Shown here in pieces: positions 20,144 through 27,146 of a stretch of DNA of 64,000 bases (the first letter of the stretch is position 1; each line of letters starts with the position of its first letter). The DNA lies in assembly GCF_016804325.1 (NCBI RefSeq), contig NZ_CP043627.1, forward strand, positions 3,361,001-3,425,000, given 5' to 3'. Source of the DNA: Methylobacterium aquaticum (GTDB taxonomy: Bacteria > Pseudomonadota > Alphaproteobacteria > Rhizobiales > Beijerinckiaceae). A model generated the notes under the pieces. The model was not told the DNA's origin. It saw nothing but the letters and a program-made list of their open reading frames with translations, and did no database searches. Both the position numbers and the translations under genes were made by a program.

Positions 20144-21307
20144 ATGACCGAGACCGACGCCCTGCGGCACCCGGAGATCCGCGAGGAGGTCGCCAAGCTC
20201 TGCGCCCGCTTCCCCGACGAGTACTGGCGCCGCCTCGACTCCGATCGCGCCTATCCGACCGACTTCGTCAACGCGCTGACCGAATCCGGCTACCTCTCGG
20301 TGCTGATCCCCGAGGAGTATGGCGGCTCGGGCCTGCCGCTCTCGGCCGCGGCGGCGATTCTCGAGGAGGTGCAGCGCTCGGGCTGCAACGGCGCGGCCTG
20401 CCACGCCCAGATGTACACGATGGGCACGGTGCTGCGGCACGGCACGCAGGCCCAGAAGGAGCGCTACCTGCCGGAGATCGCCGCCGGCCGCCTGCGGCTC
20501 CAGGCCTTCGGCGTCACCGAGCCGACGAGCGGCACCGACACCACGGCGCTCCGCACCACCGCGCGGCGCGAGGGCGACAAGTTCATCGTCAACGGCCAGA
20601 AGATCTGGACCAGCCGGGCCGAGCATTCCGACCTGATGCTGCTCTTGGCCCGCACCACGCCCCGCGACCAAGTGGCGAAGAAGACCGACGGCCTCTCGAC
20701 CTTCATCGTCGACATGCGCACGGTGCTCGGCCGCGGCCTGACCATCCGGCCGATCCGCACGATGATGAACCACAATTCCTGCGAGGTGTTCTTCGACAAC
20801 ATGGAGGTGCCGGCCGAGAACCTGGTCGGCGAGGAGGGCAAGGGCTTTCGCTACATCCTCTCGGGCATGAATGCCGAGCGGCTGCTGATCGCCGCCGAAT
20901 GCGTCGGCGACGCCAAGTGGTTCATCGCCAAGGCCTCGGCCTACGCCCGCGAGCGCCAGGTCTTCGGCCGGCCGATCGGCCAGAACCAGGGGATCCAATT
21001 CCCGATCGCCAAGGCCTACGCCAACATGCGCGCCGCCGAGCTGATGGTGCAGGAGGGCTTGCGCCTCTACGAGGCCGGGGCCAATCCGGGGGCGGAGGCC
21101 AACATGGCCAAGATGCTCGCCGCCGACGCCTCGTTCGAGGCGGCCAATGCCTGCATCCAGACCTTCGGCGGCTTCGGCTTTGCCGAGGAATACGACGTCG
21201 AGCGCAAGTTCCGCGAGACCCGGCTCTACCAGGTCGCGCCGATCTCGACGAACCTGATCCTGTCCTACATCGCCGAGCACGTGCTCGGCATGCCGCGTTC
21301 CTACTGA
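20144..21307 (+). CDS. Acyl-CoA dehydrogenase family protein
   Basis: A 387-residue FAD enzyme that introduces a 2,3 double bond into an acyl-CoA and passes electrons to ETF. Visible family features are LQAFGVTEPTSGTDTTAL (FAD-binding signature), GQKIWTSRAEHSDLMLLLART, RERQVFGRPIGQNQGIQFP and the C-terminal QTFGGFGFAEEYDVERKFRETRLY. Substrate chain length cannot be fixed from sequence. The ATG at 20144 has a strong aggaggaga site seven bases before it. The alpha/beta hydrolase gene begins 54 bases downstream, so the two probably form an operon. Confidence 0.93.
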   Translation: MTETDALRHPEIREEVAKLCARFPDEYWRRLDSDRAYPTDFVNALTESGYLSVLIPEEYGGSGLPLSAAAAILEEVQRSGCNGAACHAQMYTMGTVLRHGTQAQKERYLPEIAAGRLRLQAFGVTEPTSGTDTTALRTTARREGDKFIVNGQKIWTSRAEHSDLMLLLARTTPRDQVAKKTDGLSTFIVDMRTVLGRGLTIRPIRTMMNHNSCEVFFDNMEVPAENLVGEEGKGFRYILSGMNAERLLIAAECVGDAKWFIAKASAYARERQVFGRPIGQNQGIQFPIAKAYANMRAAELMVQEGLRLYEAGANPGAEANMAKMLAADASFEAANACIQTFGGFGFAEEYDVERKFRETRLYQVAPISTNLILSYIAEHVLGMPRSY

Positions 21308-21360
21308 CGGATCGCGGCCGCCCCTGGCGCCGGACCACCGATCCGGCCATAGGGGCGGCC

Positions 21361-22062
21361 ATGGCCGCCGCTCTCGCACCGCTCCTGTTCCTGCCCGGGC
21401 TCCTCAACGACGCGGTGCTGTGGCGCGCGCCGATCGATGCGCTCGCCGACCGGGCCGCCGCCTCGGTGGCGGACCTGACCCTCGACGACAGCGTCGCCGC
21501 GATGGCGCACCGGACGCTCGCGGTCGCGCCGCCGCGTTTCGGCCTCGTCGCCCTGTCGATGGGCGGCTACGTCGCCTTCGAGATCCTGCGCCAGGCGCCC
21601 GAGCGGGTGACGCGGCTCGCCCTGTTCGACACCACCGCCGCCCCGGAGACCGACGCCCGCGCCGCGACGCGGCGCCAGGGCATGGATCAGCTCAAGGTCG
21701 GCCGCTTCGCCGGGGTCACGACGCGCCTCCTGCCGACCCTCGTCCACGCCTCGCACGTGCATGGGCCGGTGGGCGAGGCGGTGAAGGCGATGGCCGAGCG
21801 GGTCGGCGGCGCGGCCTTCCTGCGCCAGCAGCGCGCGATCCTCGACCGCCCCGACAGCCGCCCGCTCCTGCCGACGATCCGGGTGCCGACCCTGGTGGCG
21901 GTGGGCGAGGACGACCGGCTGACCCCGCCGGCGCAAGCCCGCGAGATCCATGACGGCATCGCCGGCTCGCGCCTGCACGTCCTGCCCGAATGCGGCCACC
22001 TGCCGCCCCTGGAGCGGCCGGAGGCGGTGAGCGCGTTGCTGCGGGACTGGCTGGCGGCGTGA
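21361..22062 (+). CDS. Alpha/beta hydrolase
   Basis: A 233-residue soluble alpha/beta-hydrolase. The nucleophile elbow reads ALSMGGYVA (Ser near 66), the acid is in VGEDDRLTPP and the histidine in PECGHLPPLERPE, a complete Ser-Asp-His triad. The oxyanion region is LLFLPGLLND. It follows the acyl-CoA dehydrogenase gene closely on the same strand and could hydrolyse a related thioester or ester; this link is inferred from position only. Confidence 0.85.
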   Translation: MAAALAPLLFLPGLLNDAVLWRAPIDALADRAAASVADLTLDDSVAAMAHRTLAVAPPRFGLVALSMGGYVAFEILRQAPERVTRLALFDTTAAPETDARAATRRQGMDQLKVGRFAGVTTRLLPTLVHASHVHGPVGEAVKAMAERVGGAAFLRQQRAILDRPDSRPLLPTIRVPTLVAVGEDDRLTPPAQAREIHDGIAGSRLHVLPECGHLPPLERPEAVSALLRDWLAA

Positions 22063-22124
22063 GGCGTCAGGCCGGCAAAGACCCGACGATCACGGACGAT
22101 TTTGCCGGCAGCACGAAGGTTCTG

Positions 22125-22481
22125 TCATGCCGCCGCGTCGCGCACCGGCTCGATCCGCTCTAACTCGGCGCCGATCTCCGCCAACGCCGTTTCGCTCTCG
22201 AACCGGATCTGAAGATTGAGCCAGAACATGTGCGAGGTGCGGAAGTAGCGAGCCAGGCGCAACGCCGTGTCGGCGCTGATGCCGATCTCCTGCTCGATGA
22301 TGCGCTCGATGCGGGAGCGTGGCAGATGCAGGGCCCGTGCGACCGTGTCGGCCGTCAACCCGAGCGGCGTCATGAAGTCTTCGCGCAGGATTTCGCCGGG
22401 ATGAACCGGCGGCAGCACCGTCACACTCTCGGGATCGTCGAAGGACCGCCGCAGGGTGTCGAGCGTGATGGTGTCCGACAT
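22125..22481 (-). CDS. higA: HigA-type antitoxin
   Basis: A 118-residue HigA/VapI-type antitoxin with an XRE helix-turn-helix. HPGEILREDFMTPLGLTADTVARAL and the following ISADTALRLARYF are hallmarks of the family. It binds its own operator and neutralises HigB. The start at 22479-22481 (MSDTITLDTL) sits 12 bases after the toxin stop, in the usual toxin-first order of hig loci. The N-terminus is about 20 residues longer than the shortest HigA proteins. Confidence 0.92.
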   Translation of the reverse strand: MSDTITLDTLRRSFDDPESVTVLPPVHPGEILREDFMTPLGLTADTVARALHLPRSRIERIIEQEIGISADTALRLARYFRTSHMFWLNLQIRFESETALAEIGAELERIEPVRDAAA

Positions 22482-22492
22482 GGCTGGCCTCC

Positions 22493-22777
22493 TCAATGGT
22501 AATCCGTGAACTCGACCCGCTCGGGCCCTGCTTCGGTCCACACAAAGCAGATCCGGAACTGAGCGTTGACCGCAATCGCGTGTTGCCCCGTGCGGTCCCT
22601 TTCGAGCGGATGCAGCCGGTTCGAGGTCGGGATCTTCAGGTCGTCCAGCGACGTCGCGCCATCCAGGGCGATCAGACGACGACGGGCGGCCTTGAACAGG
22701 TCGGCGGGGAACCCCTTCGGACAGCGGCCCCGGAACACGGCTTCGGTGATGCGATCATGGAAGCTCTGAATCATCAC
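22493..22777 (-). CDS. higB: HigB-type toxin (RelE superfamily)
   Basis: A 94-residue RelE/HigB ribosome-dependent mRNA endonuclease. Family features are MIQSFHDRITEAVFRG at the N-terminus, LDDLKIPTSNRLHPLERDR in the middle and QFRICFVWTEAGPERVEFTDYH at the C-terminus. It begins with two consecutive ATG codons; either may be used. It is co-transcribed with higA, 12 bases away. Confidence 0.93.
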   Translation of the reverse strand: MMIQSFHDRITEAVFRGRCPKGFPADLFKAARRRLIALDGATSLDDLKIPTSNRLHPLERDRTGQHAIAVNAQFRICFVWTEAGPERVEFTDYH

Positions 22778-22842
22778 CGCGACGTGTTGCCGTCAACGAG
22801 ACGAGCATCGCTTCGAGCCCGCACAGCGTCAAGGCGCTGCCC

Positions 22843-23123
22843 TCAGCGGTTCCCCGCCGCCGGCCCGCCCGCGGTGCCGCCGGAACCGGGCGGTCCCGCG
22901 GTCGGGCTGCCCCCGATCCACACCCCGGATTGGTACCGGGCACGGAGGTGCTGCTCGGATTGCCCGGCAGGTTGGTGGTCGGGCGGGAGGCCGGCGGCTT
23001 CGTGCCGGTGCCGGGGCCCGGGGCGCCGACGGCGTCGCTCGGCGGGGGAACCCGGGCGGTCTGGGCCTCGGCGGCGCCCGCGGCGGCGAGCGTGAGAGCG
23101 AGGGCGAGGGTCACTCTGATCAT
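22843..23123 (-). CDS. Small secreted Pro/Gly-rich protein (frameshifted)
   Basis: A signal peptide (MIRVTLALAL to about residue 21, ending AEA) is followed by a low-complexity tail rich in Pro, Gly, Thr and Ser. In the start frame the tail after PGTNPG loses this composition and runs on. With one extra G in ccccgg near 22921-22926 it continues as VWIGGSPTAGPPGSGG and stops at 22843-22845, giving about 93 residues. The composition and the clean stop favour the repaired version. No function is recognised. Confidence 0.5.
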
Positions 23124-23279
23124 CGGGTTGTCCGTGCGGAAGTCTCGCCTCCTCAACATCCGGACGGCCCGCGGGTTCGATCTTCCAGGGGAACGATTCC
23201 CGGCAGAGGCGTGGGAGCCTCCCGCCGCCCGATCGGCCGCGCCGGCGAGACCGGCGCCATCGCGGCAGCGCGCGAGACC

Positions 23280-23396
23280 ATGACCCGCACCCGCCGGCTG
23301 GAGGATGACACCACCGCGGCGGCGGACCTGTCGCGCCATTCTGAGCCCCTGTCGTGCGAGGTGCGGCGCGTCCTCGCCACGGTGCGGGCCGCCTGA
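23280..23396 (+). CDS. Possible small open reading frame
   Basis: Encodes 38 residues (MTRTRRLEDD and so on), charged, with no signal or membrane segment; an in-frame ATG at 23211 would extend it to 61. It ends four bases before the stop of the hydratase gene on the other strand. No family is recognised and coding status is doubtful. Confidence 0.2.
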   Translation: MTRTRRLEDDTTAAADLSRHSEPLSCEVRRVLATVRAA

Positions 23397-23400
23397 CCGG

Positions 23401-24303
23401 TCAGATAGCCCCCTCCGCCACGTCCCGCATCAGCCCCGGCACCTCGCCGGGCAGTTCGCGCGCCAGGAAGCCGATCGGCCCGCAGCTCCGGCCGAGGCGC
23501 CGCCCGGCCTCGCCGTGGAGAAACACGCCCCAGGCGGCGGCCTCGGCGGGCCTGGTGCCGCGGGCAAGCAGCCCGACGATGATCCCGGCGAGCACGTCGC
23601 CCGAGCCCGAGGTGGCGAGGCCCGCGCCGCCGCCGGAATAATGCCAGGTCTCGCCGGCCGGATCGACGATCCAGGTCTCGGCGCCCTTCATTACCACGAC
23701 GGCGCCGAGCCGCTCGGCCGCCTGCCGCGCCGCGCCGAGGGGGTCGGCCTCGACCGCGTCGCGCTCGCAGCCGAGACAACGCGCCATCTCGCCGGCATGC
23801 GGGGTCAGGACCACCCGGCCTGCCCGCGCCCGCACCGCCTCTTCCTGCTCGCACAGCCCGTCGATGCTCGCCGCGTCGAGGACGAAGGGGGCCTTGGCCG
23901 GGCCGGTGAGGAGGGCGGCGGTGAGCGCCCTGGTCGGCTCGCCCGAGGCCATACCGGCCCCGACCAGGATCGCGGCGGCCCGCTCGGAGCGCGGCAGCAG
24001 CACCGCGGCGGCCTCGCGGTGATCGACATGGCCGTCCTCGCCTTCCGGCAACCGCACCACCAGGGCTTCGGGCACCGCCAACGCCGCGTGCGGTGCCGTT
24101 CCGGCGGCGATCGACATCTGCAGCTTGCCGGCGCCGGCCCGGAGCGCCGCGGTGCCGGCCAGGATCGCGGCGCCCGGCACCTCGACCGAGCCGGCGATGA
24201 CGAGGGCGCTGCCGCGCGCCTCCTTGCTGCCGCTGCCCGAATCCGGGAGGGGCAGGCCGCGCAGGGTCGCGGCGTCGATCGGCCTGATGGTCTCTCGCGT
24301 CAT
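23401..24303 (-). CDS. nnrD: ADP-dependent NAD(P)H-hydrate dehydratase
   Basis: Repairs damaged NADHX/NADPHX by ADP-driven dehydration. The 300-residue protein is a stand-alone dehydratase domain without the NnrE epimerase domain that many bacteria fuse to it. Motifs are GSALVIAGS near the N-terminus, PFVLDAASIDGL, VVLTPHAGEMARCLG and TSGSGDVLAGIIVGLLARG, the phosphate/ADP-binding signature with its catalytic Asp. The ATG at 24301-24303 overlaps the stop of the histidine phosphatase gene by ATGA, so the two are translationally coupled. Coupling to a phosphatase is a recurring local arrangement, not proof of shared function. Confidence 0.92.
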   Translation of the reverse strand: MTRETIRPIDAATLRGLPLPDSGSGSKEARGSALVIAGSVEVPGAAILAGTAALRAGAGKLQMSIAAGTAPHAALAVPEALVVRLPEGEDGHVDHREAAAVLLPRSERAAAILVGAGMASGEPTRALTAALLTGPAKAPFVLDAASIDGLCEQEEAVRARAGRVVLTPHAGEMARCLGCERDAVEADPLGAARQAAERLGAVVVMKGAETWIVDPAGETWHYSGGGAGLATSGSGDVLAGIIVGLLARGTRPAEAAAWGVFLHGEAGRRLGRSCGPIGFLARELPGEVPGLMRDVAEGAI

Positions 24304-25064
24304 CGGGCGGCTCCCGTGGCATCGGGCTCGGCGGTCACCGGGGCGCCGGCCCGGGTCAGGGGCGCCACGAAATTGTAGCGTTGCAGCACCAGCTTGCCGC
24401 TGCTGCCCTTGTGCGGGTCGAAGGCGTATTCGGTCACCGCGCAATTGGCGACGTCGCCGTCCCGGTCGATGCCCAAGATCTCGTCCTCGGTCATCCCCTC
24501 GATCAGGTAGCGCAGGCACAGGACCACGACCTGATGCCCGACCACCAGCACGCGCCGGCCGCCGTAATGCAGCGACACGGTGTCGAGGGCGCTGCGCAGG
24601 CGCAGGATCACGTCGCACCAACTCTCGCCACCCGGCGGCCGGTGGTAGAACTTGCCGAGCAGCCCACGCAGCTCGGCCTGTTCGGGATGGAGCCGGGTGA
24701 TGCCCTCGCGGGTGAGCCGGTCGAGGATGCCGAATTCTTTCTCGCGCAGGCGCTCGTCGGCGACGTAGTCGAGCAGCGTGTCGGCGACGCCGCCGGCCTC
24801 CCGGATCAGCCGCGCGGTGGACTCCGCCCGGCGATAGGGCGAGGTCAGCACCACGTCGGGCCGCTCGGAGGCCGGCATCTCCGCGAACCAGCGCCCGACC
24901 GCCGCGGCCTGGCGCTCGCCGAGCGGGCTCAACGGCACGTCGACGTCGCGTTCCGTGATGTCGATATGGGTGTGCCCCGCCGCCTGGGCGGCGTCGCGGG
25001 CGACGTTGCCGGCGCTCTCGCCGTGACGCACGATCCAGATCCGGTCCGGCCAGCGCTGCTGCAT
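24300..25064 (-). CDS. Histidine phosphatase family protein
   Basis: A 254-residue phosphoglycerate-mutase-like phosphatase. IWIVRHGESAGNV gives the catalytic RHG histidine, SPYRRAEST the second arginine, the segment ending KFYHRPPGGESW the acid, and VLVVGHQVVVLC the second histidine. Substrates of such proteins range from sugar phosphates to proteins and cannot be told here. It is first in a two-gene operon with the NAD(P)H-hydrate dehydratase. Confidence 0.9.
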   Translation of the reverse strand: MQQRWPDRIWIVRHGESAGNVARDAAQAAGHTHIDITERDVDVPLSPLGERQAAAVGRWFAEMPASERPDVVLTSPYRRAESTARLIREAGGVADTLLDYVADERLREKEFGILDRLTREGITRLHPEQAELRGLLGKFYHRPPGGESWCDVILRLRSALDTVSLHYGGRRVLVVGHQVVVLCLRYLIEGMTEDEILGIDRDGDVANCAVTEYAFDPHKGSSGKLVLQRYNFVAPLTRAGAPVTAEPDATGAAR

Positions 25065-25208
25065 GATGGAGCTCCCCCTACTCCCGGGGAGCTAGCGGAG
25101 ACGGGCCGCGCCGCAAGCGCCCGGGGCCAAAGGGATCGACCACGATTCAGGCGGGCGCCGCGGCATCGATCCCGGGTTGCCCCCGGGATCGACCGGAATC
25201 CGGGAGGA

Positions 25209-25763
25209 TCAGGAGGCGAGGTCGGCCATCCCCTCCCCGGGTGCCAGGCTGGTCTCGTCGCACAGGCAGATCTCGGCATGCGACGGATCGAGGCCGTCAT
25301 CCGCCCCGACCTCAGACGGGTTGCCGGACCACATCACGGCCCAGTCCCGGAACAGGCTCGCGGCATCGACGGGGCTCGGCGTCTCCTGCGACACGACGGC
25401 CGGAGCGGTCGCCCCGTCCGGCCCCTCCGCGACAGGAATCGCCGCCTCGCCGGCTTCCCCGTCCGACGCGCCGAGGATCAGGTCCCGGTCGGCCTCAGGG
25501 CCGGTGCAGGGCAGTGCCTCGCCGCCATCGACGGGGTCGAGCGGCCGCGGCGGCACGGTCATGCCGGTCTCCGACGCGGAAGCGTCGGGGTCGCGCAGGG
25601 TCGGGCTGAACGGCGGCGGCGCGGTCTCGGCGATGGTCCCGGTACCGTCATCCGCGACCGTGAGCGAGACGCCGTCTCCGGCGACGGTGTCGGCCTCGCC
25701 GACTGCCAGGGAAGCGGGCTCGCCCTCGGGCGTCGTACCGCTTTGGGTGATATCGCTGGACAC
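25209..25763 (-). CDS. Acidic low-complexity protein of unknown function
   Basis: About 184 residues, rich in Asp, Glu, Pro, Ala, Gly and Thr and probably mostly disordered, with no signal peptide or membrane segment. The final 60 residues are more ordered in appearance (AASLFRDWAVMWSGNPSEV, then CLCDETSLAPGEG with two cysteines). I chose the GTG at 25761-25763 because ggagg lies six bases before it. The start faces a markedly AT-rich promoter-like region. No family is recognised. Confidence 0.6.
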   Translation of the reverse strand: MSSDITQSGTTPEGEPASLAVGEADTVAGDGVSLTVADDGTGTIAETAPPPFSPTLRDPDASASETGMTVPPRPLDPVDGGEALPCTGPEADRDLILGASDGEAGEAAIPVAEGPDGATAPAVVSQETPSPVDAASLFRDWAVMWSGNPSEVGADDGLDPSHAEICLCDETSLAPGEGMADLAS

Positions 25764-25920
25764 TCTATCCTCCAAAATTATGATGATTGATTGCTTTTTT
25801 TAAAATATTACATTGATTTAACCGTAAATCATTAACAAATTTAAGACGCATAATAGTGTTCGATGCAACTAGGTTATTTGCTGTTTTCTACCCATATATC
25901 TAAGTTATACCGCATCGCTC
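25764..25920. promoter_or_regulatory. AT-rich upstream region of the acidic protein gene
   Basis: About 150 bases rich in A/T (attgattgcttttttt, taaaatattacattgatt and similar), in sharp contrast to the surrounding GC-rich DNA. It directly precedes the GTG start of the minus-strand gene and likely contains its promoter. I cannot place -10/-35 boxes with certainty. Confidence 0.4.
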
Positions 25921-26118
25921 CGGAGCCGTAAGGGCAACGCCTGAAATTCTGACCCTCAGGCTGGAGAGATCGAGGCGGAACACCGTCTGCGGAGTTCAGC
26001 GCCATCGGCGGTTCTGGATTGCACTTCGGGCCCCCTCGATCCCGTGCTCCACTTTCGCAGTCTCAGAATGACGACGAGGGGTTGATGGCCCGAGCGAGCC
26101 GGACGGATTTGGACTGTC

Positions 26119-26255
26119 GCAGGGCTGTCCGGGGAAAGAAAAAGGCGCGTCTCCCCTCTCCCACACCTTGCAGCGATACCGGGCAAGCCCGGCATCGCCA
26201 GGAGAGGGGATCCCGCGTTTGATTCCAAAGGGTATTTTCCCCCGGACAGCCCTGC
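26119..26255. repeat. Palindromic element with 16 bp arms
   Basis: gcagggctgtccgggg at 26119-26134 is the perfect reverse complement of 26240-26255, enclosing about 105 bases that include smaller inverted pairs (ctcccctctcc with ggagagggg; gggcaagccc). Single copy in the window. The surrounding 26000-26300 also has a degraded family C arm near 26010-26090. Confidence 0.6.
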
Positions 26256-26312
26256 CCCCCACGGGGGGAGGGTGGCGAACGGAGTGAGCCGGCAGAGGGA
26301 CAGCCCGACGCT

Positions 26313-26510
26313 TCAGGGCTTGGCGCCCTTCAGACAGGCATCGACCTCATCGCCATCCAGCGGAGCGAACCAATCGGGATCGGTGCCGACCAAATCCTCG
26401 CCCCGGCACACGGCCTCGACGAGCCCCGGCAGATCGCTCCGCCTCGGCTGCCCTGAGCGACAGAGGTCGCCGTGCAAGGCCAACCATCTGTAACGCACCC
26501 ATCTGGCCAA
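26313..26510 (-). CDS. Possible small protein of unknown function
   Basis: A 65-residue open frame (MARWVRYRWL onward) with a plausible ordered composition: three Trp, an Asp-rich middle (GTDPDWFAPLDGDEVD) and two Cys. No signal peptide. I recognise no family, and the start is uncertain. It could be a gene fragment, since the flanks are repeat-rich. Confidence 0.3.
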   Translation of the reverse strand: MARWVRYRWLALHGDLCRSGQPRRSDLPGLVEAVCRGEDLVGTDPDWFAPLDGDEVDACLKGAKP

Positions 26511-26612
26511 GCTCTTGCAAGCCGCCCCCGGCGCAGGCGGGGTTCCGGTCCCCGCCGAAATCTGTGAGAACTAGAGGCAGCCGGCGGAACAGCCGGGGCG
26601 GGACAGGACCAC

Positions 26613-27146
26613 ATGCAGGACGATCGGCGGCCGATCGCCAACGACCCGCGGCTGGCGGCGATCCGCCACGTGCTCACGGTCAACGGCCGGAGCGTGGCGG
26701 TGGAGGCCGCCCCCGCCACCCGCCTCCTCTACGTGCTGCGCAACGACCTGGCGCTGAACGGCCCGAAATACGGCTGCGGCCTCGGCCAGTGCGGCAGCTG
26801 CACGGTGCTGGTCGACGGACGGGCCATGCGCTCCTGCGCGATCCCCCTGCGTGCCGCGGTCGGACGCCGGATCACCACCCTCGAAGGACTGGCGGAAGGC
26901 GGGCGGCTGCACCCGGTGCAGGAGGCCTTCATCGCCGAGAACGCGGCCCAATGCGGCTACTGCCTCAACGGCATGATCATGACGACGGTGGCGCTGCTCG
27001 CCGCCGATCCGGACCCGGACGAGGCCGGGATCCGGGCGGCGCTCCGGGGCAACCTGTGCCGCTGCGGCACCCATATCGAGATCCTGCGTGCCGTGCGGTC
27101 CGCCGCCGAACGGCTGCGCACGGCGCCCCGGGGAGACGCGGCATGA
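26613..27146 (+). CDS. 2Fe-2S small subunit of a NicA-like molybdenum hydroxylase
   Basis: The iron-sulfur subunit of a xanthine-oxidase-family dehydrogenase. The 177-residue protein has the plant-ferredoxin 2Fe-2S motif GCGLGQCGSC with a following RSC near residue 75, and the second cluster motif QCGYC plus RGNLCRCGTH. This is the arrangement of NicA of nicotinate dehydrogenase and related two-subunit enzymes. Its stop overlaps the start of the next gene (ATGA), so the pair is coupled. The enzyme hydroxylates a heteroaromatic or aldehyde substrate with water as oxygen source; the substrate is not determined. Confidence 0.92.
   Translation: MQDDRRPIANDPRLAAIRHVLTVNGRSVAVEAAPATRLLYVLRNDLALNGPKYGCGLGQCGSCTVLVDGRAMRSCAIPLRAAVGRRITTLEGLAEGGRLHPVQEAFIAENAAQCGYCLNGMIMTTVALLAADPDPDEAGIRAALRGNLCRCGTHIEILRAVRSAAERLRTAPRGDAA

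Noticed and set aside
18981..21379. A 836-codon open frame that spans the PAS-HTH gene and part of the acyl-CoA dehydrogenase gene
   Set aside because: Only the PAS-HTH part from 19885 has a family match; the upstream part is the antisense of the dehydrogenase gene.
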